Positions 41,791-49,131 of a DNA stretch of 64,000 nt are shown here, piece by piece. Below the pieces are notes generated by a model, which had not been told where the DNA came from, ran no database searches, and saw only the letters and a list, made by a program, of their open reading frames with translations. The position numbers and the translations under genes were made by a program. Origin of the DNA: an uncultured Pelagibacteraceae bacterium (GTDB lineage: Bacteria > Pseudomonadota > Alphaproteobacteria > Pelagibacterales > Pelagibacteraceae); the NCBI GenBank assembly GCA_902520335.1, contig CABYNS010000003.1, forward strand, positions 62,001-126,000, in the 5' to 3' direction. Each line of letters begins with the position of its first letter. Position 1 is the stretch's first letter.

Positions 41791-41824
41791 AAAAAAAAGG
41801 GCTAGAAAAATCTAGCCCTTTTTA
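41791..41824 (-). terminator. Terminator-like hairpin between aapJ and aapQ
   Basis: GGGCTAGA-AAAA-TCTAGCCC perfect 8-bp stem flanked by A/T tracts. Confidence 0.87.
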
Positions 41825-41842
41825 ATTAATTTATGACTTAAA

Positions 41843-42883
41843 TTATCTTGATGGCGGAACGTATAAAATACCACCTTTAGTCCATAATTCATTTGGACCT
41901 CTGTCAGGTAAGATACCAGTGTCAGCTATATTTCTCTTATAACTTTCACCATAGTTTCCAACTTGTTTGATAATCCTTAAGTTCCACTCGTTATCTAAAC
42001 CGAATGCTGCACCCATTTCACCTTCAGCACCAACAAGTCTTTTGATTTGTGGATTGTCAGAAGTTTTCATCATGTCTGCATTAGCTGAAGTAATACCGTA
42101 CTCCTCTGCTTCGATCATAGTGTTCAAAGACCATCTTACGATATCTTCCCAAACTGAGTCACCTTGTCTAACAACTGGTCCTAAAGGTTCTTTAGAAATA
42201 GTTTCTGGTAGAACAATGTGTTCATCAGGGTTCTTCATTTTAGTTCTTTGAGCAGCTAAACCAGATTTATCAGTAGTATAAGTATCACATCTACCTGCAT
42301 CATAAGCAGCTACAACCTCATCAGCTTTTTCAAAAGCAACTGGCTCATAAGAAATTCCTCTAGAATTAAAGAAGTCTCTCATGTTTAACTCAGTTGTTGT
42401 ACCAATGTTTGTACAAGCTGAGATACCATTTTTGAATTGACTAGTTGAAGTAATACCTGAACTTTTTCTTACCATGAAACCTTGTCCATCGTAAAAGTTC
42501 ACACCTACGAAAGTAAGTCCGATATCAGCATCTCTAGAAAGAGTCCAAGTTGTGTTTCTTGATAAGATATCAATCTCACCAGAAGTTAAAGCTGTAAATC
42601 TCTCTTTAGCACTTAGTGGTGTAAACTTAACTTTGTTTGCATCACCTAATACTGCAGCAGCTACCGCTCTACATACGTCAACATCAACACCAGTCCAATT
42701 TCCCGCAGCATCAGCATTAGAAAATCCTGGAAGACCTTGAGATACTCCACATCTTACAAAACCCTTTTTTTGAGTGTTTTTAAGTGTTTTAGATTTTTTA
42801 GCAGCCATAGACTCTGTTGTAAAAGTGAACAACACAGCTACCATAGCAACTAAAGAAGTTAATTGTTTTAAGTATTTAAACAT
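41843..42883 (-). CDS. aapJ: General L-amino acid-binding periplasmic protein
   Basis: ORF; signal peptide; 'RCGVSQGLPGFSNADAAGNWTGVDVDVCRAVAAAVLGD'. Confidence 0.95.
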   Translation of the reverse strand: MFKYLKQLTSLVAMVAVLFTFTTESMAAKKSKTLKNTQKKGFVRCGVSQGLPGFSNADAAGNWTGVDVDVCRAVAAAVLGDANKVKFTPLSAKERFTALTSGEIDILSRNTTWTLSRDADIGLTFVGVNFYDGQGFMVRKSSGITSTSQFKNGISACTNIGTTTELNMRDFFNSRGISYEPVAFEKADEVVAAYDAGRCDTYTTDKSGLAAQRTKMKNPDEHIVLPETISKEPLGPVVRQGDSVWEDIVRWSLNTMIEAEEYGITSANADMMKTSDNPQIKRLVGAEGEMGAAFGLDNEWNLRIIKQVGNYGESYKRNIADTGILPDRGPNELWTKGGILYVPPSR

Positions 42884-42902
42884 ATTTCTTCCTATTGTTT
42901 AT

Positions 42903-42938
42903 TTATTTGTTAACAAATAATTCAAAATTACTTTTGAA
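42903..42938. promoter_or_regulatory. Tandem palindromes upstream of aapJ
   Basis: TTATTTGTTAACAAATAA (perfect 18-bp palindrome) followed directly by TTCAAAA-TTAC-TTTTGAA hairpin. Confidence 0.55.
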
Positions 42939-43056
42939 TATTCTTAATTTAAGCATGTTCAAAAATACTGTTCAAGAGGAATTTATTAGATTTTTTGACC
43001 CGATGAAATTCTAGTCAAGATAATAATTATTTAAAATATCAGCGAAAAATGATGTC

Positions 43057-43101
43057 TGGCGCGCCCTGGAGGATTCGAACCTCCGACCCTCGGTTTAGAA
43101 A
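43057..43101 (-). repeat. att-like partial tRNA-Arg copy (distal end of element)
   Basis: TGGCGCGCCCTGGAGGATTCGAACCTCCGACCCTCGGTTTAGAAA, exact match to the 3' CCA-to-anticodon-loop segment of the tRNA at 46218. Confidence 0.93.
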
Positions 43102-43172
43102 TTTGATGCGTGATCAAACTGCAAGAAATAGCAATAATTAATCATTCAAAAAATATCAACTTTTAGATTTCA

Positions 43173-43192
43173 TTTCGTCATCTGGTCGTCAA
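43173..43192 (+). repeat. Left subterminal repeat of element
   Basis: tttcgtcatctggtcgtcaa, 18/20 identical to 46142-46161. Confidence 0.75.
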
Positions 43193-43213
43193 GAGAATTT
43201 AGTTAATTTTTGA

Positions 43214-43612
43214 TTAAATCTTATTATCTTTTTGTACTGCATCTAAAAGCTGTTGGGACTCTTTTTCCAACTTATTTCTAATGTTAAATTTGATAACTTT
43301 ACATCTTGATCCGTCTTTTTTTTTAAGAGTCTTACGATTAATTGTATGAGAAATTAGAGTGCCTCCCCATAATAATTCTATCTTTGTAGGATATTCTTTA
43401 TAATCAAAGATAAACTCTCTTACTTTTAAACTCTCATTATGTATCCAAAAGCTCTTAACTTCTTTATTATTTATAAATTTAAAATATTGAACAGCTCCCA
43501 ACATATAATCAGTTTTTGATCCACACTGGAGTTGTGTGCCTACAAGACTTTTTGCAAAAACATTGCCACTCCACAATAAAACCAGAACTATAATTGCTAA
43601 AAGTTTTTTCAT
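43214..43612 (-). CDS. Uncharacterised secreted protein (element cargo)
   Basis: ORF; signal peptide MKKLLAIIVLVLLWSGNVFA. Confidence 0.7.
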   Translation of the reverse strand: MKKLLAIIVLVLLWSGNVFAKSLVGTQLQCGSKTDYMLGAVQYFKFINNKEVKSFWIHNESLKVREFIFDYKEYPTKIELLWGGTLISHTINRKTLKKKDGSRCKVIKFNIRNKLEKESQQLLDAVQKDNKI

Positions 43613-43614
43613 AT

Positions 43615-43974
43615 TTAAAATACTGGATATTTGTTACATTGAAAGCTTTTAGCTTCTATTACTTCCCATTTTATATCGCCTCTTTTAGTGGTGATTAAAT
43701 GCTTCTTTCCGTAATAACGATCTAGAAATATTGTCTCAATATATTTTTTATTATCTATATTAATTATTCTCTCTGCTTTTATGGAGTTTTCTTTTATTTC
43801 AACTATCTTATATAAAGCTTCTGCTTTTTCTAAAGTTTTATTGTCTAAATCAATAGTAATAAAATATCTGGGTTCACTATTTTCCGTATTTTTGCAGGTC
43901 AATAGAAGAGGTTCAGATTTAGCTATATTAAAATATAAACTTATAAAAACGATAATATAAAAAACTGTTTTCAT
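43615..43974 (-). CDS. Uncharacterised secreted protein (element cargo)
   Basis: ORF trimmed to MKTVFYIIVF start at 43974, removing overlap with neighbour; signal peptide. Confidence 0.65.
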   Translation of the reverse strand: MKTVFYIIVFISLYFNIAKSEPLLLTCKNTENSEPRYFITIDLDNKTLEKAEALYKIVEIKENSIKAERIINIDNKKYIETIFLDRYYGKKHLITTKRGDIKWEVIEAKSFQCNKYPVF

Positions 43975-43978
43975 AGTG

Positions 43979-44131
43979 TTAAAAACTTTTGCATTTATTA
44001 TATTCATTTTCAGCCTCTACACCAGTCAGTTTCAAATCTTCAACGTGGTTTCTACAAGATGCTGACTCGTACGCTTGACCTAAAAATCCTAGCACAACTA
44101 GAACAAAGATTATCACTAAAAATTTTTTCAT
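43979..44131 (-). CDS. 50-aa secreted small protein, absent from supplied ORF track
   Basis: Manual translation: MKKFLVIIFVLVVLGFLGQAYESASCRNHVEDLKLTGVEAENEYNKCKSF*. Confidence 0.6.
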   Translation of the reverse strand: MKKFLVIIFVLVVLGFLGQAYESASCRNHVEDLKLTGVEAENEYNKCKSF

Positions 44132-44599
44132 TTAATTAGCACCTTCTTCAACATTAACTTTATAATATTCATTCTGCAATTCTTCTTTAGATTTACTGAA
44201 ATATTCGTTCAAGTTTTTAGATGAAGGTATGTCTTTTATTTTATCAAATTTATTTGGATAGATATGCTGAAGATATGACAAACGATATATAACAATTAAA
44301 TGAAGTATTTGTTTATCATCTAATGAGTGTTCCATTATTAACCAGCCATCTTTCCATAGATCCGATCCGATATGTTCAGTGATTTCAGGTTTGCCTACAG
44401 GATTAATTCTAATAGATCCTTTACTTATATTTTCCTCAAACTCAGCTGGCAAAACTCTATTTTTTAATGATTGATAAAAACACATTCCTAAATTTGTTTT
44501 TTCTGTTCCAGGAACAATTTCATCTACTCCATTTACATTTTTAACATCATCACTAAGAATAGTATCTAAAAAATTGTCTATTGTTAAATTTATATCCAT
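44132..44599 (-). CDS. Uncharacterised protein (element cargo)
   Basis: 155-aa ORF directly downstream of the T5orf172-like gene. Confidence 0.7.
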   Translation of the reverse strand: MDINLTIDNFLDTILSDDVKNVNGVDEIVPGTEKTNLGMCFYQSLKNRVLPAEFEENISKGSIRINPVGKPEITEHIGSDLWKDGWLIMEHSLDDKQILHLIVIYRLSYLQHIYPNKFDKIKDIPSSKNLNEYFSKSKEELQNEYYKVNVEEGAN

Positions 44600-44601
44600 A
44601 T

Positions 44602-45990
44602 TTAACTAATCTTAATTTCTTTTTCTAATTCATTAAACTTAATCTTTTTTTCACCTTTGTTGCTATATTGGGAAACATCTTTTAAACATTTTGTTATGAT
44701 ACTTAAGTCTAACTTAAAAAACTCTCTTCCTTTTCTATATCTAAAATTTTTAAGAAGTTTATGAATTTGCTTTTCATAATATTCAGCATCTTTTATCTTT
44801 ATTTGAGATACAACAGTCCATGGGTCTGGTACATTTGTTCCACTTAATTCTTCAGCTCTTTCTTCGGGGAGCCCATATGTTGATCCAATTTTATATACCC
44901 CAGGATAACCAATGCTCTCTAGAACATATACATATCCAAGGTTAGTTTGTTTTTCTTTGCTTTTTAAACGCGTTCTCTCAATTAACGTGATTTTTCTTAA
45001 GACACGATTTAATGCTTCTTTGGCTAGAGGGAGAAATTTTTTATAAAAATCTCTATCTACTAACGTTCCTTCATTTACATAGATACCATTTCTAATTTTA
45101 TCACAGTATTTTGATAGTTTTGCTTCATCTATTAATTTTGAATAATTAATTTCATCAAATCTTAAAACAAGAGCAGCTTTTTTATGATCTTGGCTAGAAC
45201 ACCATGAAAATTTACTAAATGAATTATTCCAACTTGATTCATTTCCATGACTACCCCAATCGGGTACTTTGCCTTTTTTGATAAATTCATCGTATGTACT
45301 CTTGGGTTTAAAAAGATATCCTCCATTTGTTCCTTCTGGTTGTTTATTCATTATCTCATCGACTACTCCCTCAAAAGAGGTTGGTGGGTTTTTATCTATC
45401 ACTGTGAAATTATCATAAGCAAAATTCTTTTTAATTTTGCTATCTACCACTGAACTCCAAGGGTAGAATTTACCTTTAAATAAATTAAGCTCAAAAACCA
45501 AATAATATCTAGGGATTAAGCTTGAAATTTTATAAAAATAATAGTTCAAATCTTGATACTCTTTTGACTCCAATTCCTGGAATATTTCTTTTTCGGCTTT
45601 TATGAGTTCTTTGAGATTACCTGAACATGAAACACGTTGAATAGTTAAACAATCTGAAAAAAAGATTGCTTCTTCTAAATAGTGCGAAATTGTGATTCTA
45701 ATTAAATCTCTATTTTTTTTAATTAAAACCTCAAGATTTTTGCACAACTTACTTATCTTGTTTATTTTGTTGCTTATTTTTTTTAATTTTTCATCAAAAG
45801 AGGATAATGAATAATCTTTATCTAATTCTTTAATGTCATCTAAAAATAGTTGTTTTTGTTCCTCAAGTTCTTTGTTACTTAATTTAGATAATTGAGCCTG
45901 TGAGATTATTCTTCCGTAGTCTTTAAAAGCTGCCTGTTTTTCAATAGTTATTCTTGATTTTTGTTTAATAGGAAAACGGTAATAAGGCAT
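44602..45990 (-). CDS. T5orf172/GIY-YIG-like domain protein with long N-terminal region (element cargo)
   Basis: ORF; C-terminal 'GYVYVLESIGYPGVYKIGSTYGLPEERAEELSGTNVPDPWTVVSQIKIKDAEYYEKQIHKLLKNFRYRKGREFFKL'. Confidence 0.78.
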   Translation of the reverse strand: MPYYRFPIKQKSRITIEKQAAFKDYGRIISQAQLSKLSNKELEEQKQLFLDDIKELDKDYSLSSFDEKLKKISNKINKISKLCKNLEVLIKKNRDLIRITISHYLEEAIFFSDCLTIQRVSCSGNLKELIKAEKEIFQELESKEYQDLNYYFYKISSLIPRYYLVFELNLFKGKFYPWSSVVDSKIKKNFAYDNFTVIDKNPPTSFEGVVDEIMNKQPEGTNGGYLFKPKSTYDEFIKKGKVPDWGSHGNESSWNNSFSKFSWCSSQDHKKAALVLRFDEINYSKLIDEAKLSKYCDKIRNGIYVNEGTLVDRDFYKKFLPLAKEALNRVLRKITLIERTRLKSKEKQTNLGYVYVLESIGYPGVYKIGSTYGLPEERAEELSGTNVPDPWTVVSQIKIKDAEYYEKQIHKLLKNFRYRKGREFFKLDLSIITKCLKDVSQYSNKGEKKIKFNELEKEIKIS

Positions 45991-46068
45991 CGTTAATAAT
46001 CATAGCATTAGGCATATAATCCAACCAGATTAAAAATCGATGTAATTTATGCTAAACGTATATATAGC

Positions 46069-46112
46069 TGTCGTACTGTCGTACCTATATAGACACAACG
46101 ACAACTACGACA
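46069..46112. promoter_or_regulatory. Cluster of inverted TGTCGT/ACGACA motifs around CTATATAG
   Basis: TGTCGTAcTGTCGTAcCTATATAGacacaACGACAacTACGACA, between cargo operon start and att site. Confidence 0.5.
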
Positions 46113-46141
46113 TACATTTCTTAGTATATTTAACACTTTCG

Positions 46142-46161
46142 TTTCGTCATCAGATCGTCAA
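46142..46161 (+). repeat. Right subterminal repeat of element
   Basis: tttcgtcatcagatcgtcaa, 18/20 identical to 43173-43192, same orientation. Confidence 0.75.
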
Positions 46162-46217
46162 TGGCATATTTTAGAAGGTAGGAACGTTGCTTATGGTTAA
46201 ATAAGCATTGATTTTAA

Positions 46218-46294
46218 TGGCGCGCCCTGGAGGATTCGAACCTCCGACCCTCGGTTTAGAAAACCGATGCTCTATCCAGCTGAGCTAAGGGCGC
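46218..46294 (-). tRNA. tRNA-Arg (TCT), integration target
   Basis: minus strand GCGCCCTTAGCTCAGCTGGATAGAGCATCGGTTTTCTAAACCGAGGGTCGGAGGTTCGAATCCTCCAGGGCGCGCCA; full cloverleaf with CCA. Confidence 0.96.
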
Positions 46295-46327
46295 AGCAAA
46301 AATTAATCTTACATATACAATAATAAG

Positions 46328-47734
46328 TTAATTTTTAAAAAGGAATTTTTTTATTAAAAGTAAAATTGTTAATAACTCAATCCTACCTACAATCATAAAG
46401 AAAATAAGACAATATTTACTAAATAATTGAAGATTATAAAAATCAAATTCCTCTAAACCATAGATTGAGGAGTTGACAGTATTCATTAAAGTTAAAATTG
46501 CTAACTTGAAAGAGTTAACAAATGTTATTCCACTTAAGCTTAGTAATGAAGTTAATATAAATAAAGATAAAATAAATATTATTATTGTTAGAAAATATTT
46601 ATTTATTTCATCAAGATTAAAATTAATTTTTGTGAAAATTAACTTGTTCATAAAAACATTTTTAGGCCTACTAAAAGATAAAATTTGATTTAGAGAAAAT
46701 TTAAATAGTGAATAGATTTTAATAAATCTTAAACCAGAACTTGTTGAAAAGAAAGATCCACCTATAATTACTAAGATCAGATATAAAAAGTTTAAATTTT
46801 CTTGGCCAGAACTTAATGAAAAACCGATATTAGACATACTGCTAATTATTGCAAAAAGATTTATCAAAAAATCATAATTAAAACTAAAAAAAAGAAAAAA
46901 AATAGTTGTTACAATTACTAAATAAACAAATAAGTGTAGATCCTCATAAAAGAAATTAACATTTTTTTTTCTTAAAAGTATTAAATTATACGAGAAGAAA
47001 AGACTAAAAAAAGAAAAGAGCATCAACAACGAAAATATGATTATTTGAGTATTTTCTTTAATTATTGTCGACAATTCATTGACAGGTAAAAAGCCACCTG
47101 ATGAAATTATTGTTAAAGACAAATTTAATGAGTCAAATGTTCTTATTGAAAAAATATTTAAAATTATAAATATCAATATTGTCAATAATGAATATAAAAT
47201 AAAAATTTTAGTTGCTTGTTTTAAAATTTCTAAACTATTAAAAGATATAAAATTTGTTAAAGTTTTTTTAAAACTGTCATCGTAAATGTCAATTAAATAA
47301 ATTATAGAGAATAGAAAATAAAGACCACCTATCCATTGAGTTGTTGATCTCCAGATAATTAGACTTTGATCAATAAGTTTTATATTTTCAAAAATTGTAA
47401 AACCAGTAGATGTAAATCCTGATATTGCTTCAAAAAAAGAATTTGAAAAAGTTAAATTATAAATACTGAAATAAAACGGAATTGATAAAACTAAAGGTAT
47501 TAATAAATAACCTAAAAAAATGGTTAATACTCTTTGAAAAATATTAGATTTGATATCATATTTTCCAAATTTAAAAAAAGTTATAAATAAAGTAGATGAT
47601 GCTAGTAAAGTAAAATAATAAGTATCTAAATTTAAATATAGATTAAAATAGTAAGAATAAAGAATATTAAAAAAAGAAAGTATTGAAACAATACCAAAAA
47701 AAAAACTCAAATATTTAATCTGTAGTTTAAACAT
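46328..47734 (-). CDS. trkH: TrkH-family potassium uptake permease
   Basis: ORF; 'EAISGFTSTGFTIFENI', 'RSTTQWIGGLYFLF', adjacent to trkA. Confidence 0.92.
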   Translation of the reverse strand: MFKLQIKYLSFFFGIVSILSFFNILYSYYFNLYLNLDTYYFTLLASSTLFITFFKFGKYDIKSNIFQRVLTIFLGYLLIPLVLSIPFYFSIYNLTFSNSFFEAISGFTSTGFTIFENIKLIDQSLIIWRSTTQWIGGLYFLFSIIYLIDIYDDSFKKTLTNFISFNSLEILKQATKIFILYSLLTILIFIILNIFSIRTFDSLNLSLTIISSGGFLPVNELSTIIKENTQIIIFSLLMLFSFFSLFFSYNLILLRKKNVNFFYEDLHLFVYLVIVTTIFFLFFSFNYDFLINLFAIISSMSNIGFSLSSGQENLNFLYLILVIIGGSFFSTSSGLRFIKIYSLFKFSLNQILSFSRPKNVFMNKLIFTKINFNLDEINKYFLTIIIFILSLFILTSLLSLSGITFVNSFKLAILTLMNTVNSSIYGLEEFDFYNLQLFSKYCLIFFMIVGRIELLTILLLIKKFLFKN

Positions 47735-47738
47735 TCAA

Positions 47739-49130
47739 TTAAACAGAGCTAAGTCTAAAAAGATTTTCTACGACCCCAATTGCATCTTTTTTCACAATTA
47801 AAACAATTTGATCATCCTTTTTAAAAACAAAATCAGATTTTGGGATAATTACCTTCTTGTTTCTTAAAACAGCTCCAATTCTTATTTCATCTGGTAAGTT
47901 TGAATTTTTTAATTCTTTATTAATTAATTCTGAAGACTCAATTATTTCTGCCTCAATTACTTCATATTCACCATTTGAAATTGTATAAGCATTTTCAATT
48001 GTACCTTTGTGAATATGTTTTAAAATACTTGAAACTGTATTCATTCTTGGATCAATTAAATCATCAATTTTTAATGAAGACTGTAAAAGAGAATAGTTTG
48101 GTTTATTAATGAGAGCCATTGTTCTTTTATCCTCAATATCTTTTTGATCTTTAGCGAATTTTTCAACAAGAACACTTACCATCAAATTATCTTCATCATC
48201 ATTTGTAAGTGCTAGAACAGTTTCTGCCTCATCAAGATTTGCCTCTGATAAGACTTCTTCATCTAATCCATTACCATTAATGACAATTGTATTATTGAGT
48301 TCATTAGCAAGGTATTCTGATCGTAATTTATCTTTTTCTACAATTTTTACTCTCACACCCTCCAGTGTATCCTCAATGTTTTTAGCAAGATTATAACCAA
48401 TATTACCTCCACCAATTATCAAAATCTTTTTAGATATTTTTTCAGTATGACCAAAGGCCTCTAAAGTTTCTGCCATTTGCGATGAATTTATTATCACATA
48501 AATTTTATCATTTTCTTTTATTTGGTCGGTTTTTTTTGGAATAAAAGATTTATCCTCTCTAATAATTGCAATTATGTTTGCATCCAAATTTGGAAATTTA
48601 TTTGTTAACTCATTTAACTTTAAACCTATTAATTTACAATTATCTTTAATTAGTATCTCCAAAAGTCTGATTTGTTTTTCTGCAAATGGAACACTATCTA
48701 GAGCCCCTGGTGCTTCTAATTTCCTTTGTATTGATCTTGCAATTTCAATTTCCGGTGAAATTATTACGTCTATTGGTAAATTTTCTTTATTATAAACTCT
48801 AGTAAATTTTGGATTTAAATAATCTTGGGATCTAATTCTGGCAATTTTTTTTGGAATATTAAAAATAGAGTATGCTATTTGACAAATTAACATATTAATT
48901 TCGTCATTTCTAGTAACTGCTATTATCATATCAGTTTCAGCTGCATTAGCTTTTTCAAGTATTGAAGGATAGGTTGCTTTTCCAACTATTGCTTTTACAT
49001 CAAGTGAGTCATTAATTTTTTGTATATCTTCACTTGATTGATCAATTACAGTAATAGAATGACCCTGTTCACTAAGTAATTTGGCAATAGTAAAACCTAC
49101 TCTACCAGCACCACAAATAATAATATTCAT
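47739..49130 (-). CDS. trkA: Trk potassium transporter NAD-binding subunit TrkA
   Basis: ORF; two Rossmann motifs 'IICGAGRVGFTIAKLLSEQG', 'ILIIGGGNIGYNLAKNIE'. Confidence 0.95.
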   Translation of the reverse strand: MNIIICGAGRVGFTIAKLLSEQGHSITVIDQSSEDIQKINDSLDVKAIVGKATYPSILEKANAAETDMIIAVTRNDEINMLICQIAYSIFNIPKKIARIRSQDYLNPKFTRVYNKENLPIDVIISPEIEIARSIQRKLEAPGALDSVPFAEKQIRLLEILIKDNCKLIGLKLNELTNKFPNLDANIIAIIREDKSFIPKKTDQIKENDKIYVIINSSQMAETLEAFGHTEKISKKILIIGGGNIGYNLAKNIEDTLEGVRVKIVEKDKLRSEYLANELNNTIVINGNGLDEEVLSEANLDEAETVLALTNDDEDNLMVSVLVEKFAKDQKDIEDKRTMALINKPNYSLLQSSLKIDDLIDPRMNTVSSILKHIHKGTIENAYTISNGEYEVIEAEIIESSELINKELKNSNLPDEIRIGAVLRNKKVIIPKSDFVFKKDDQIVLIVKKDAIGVVENLFRLSSV

Positions 49131-49131
49131 T

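Larger units (their letters stand above)
43057..46262. mobile_element. Integrated element at tRNA-Arg with 45-bp att-like direct repeats; no integrase
   Basis: 43057-43101 identical to 46218-46262 (3' part of tRNA-Arg); element body 43102-46217 with non-core ORFs. Confidence 0.82.

Noticed and set aside
42884-43056. Possible riboswitch/structured leader of a named class upstream of aapJ
   Set aside because: Palindromes are present but I could not recognise any known riboswitch motif; reported only as unexplained palindromes.
43057-43101. Possible functional second tRNA-Arg gene
   Set aside because: Only the 3' half is present; sequence upstream of the anticodon loop diverges, so no cloverleaf can form.
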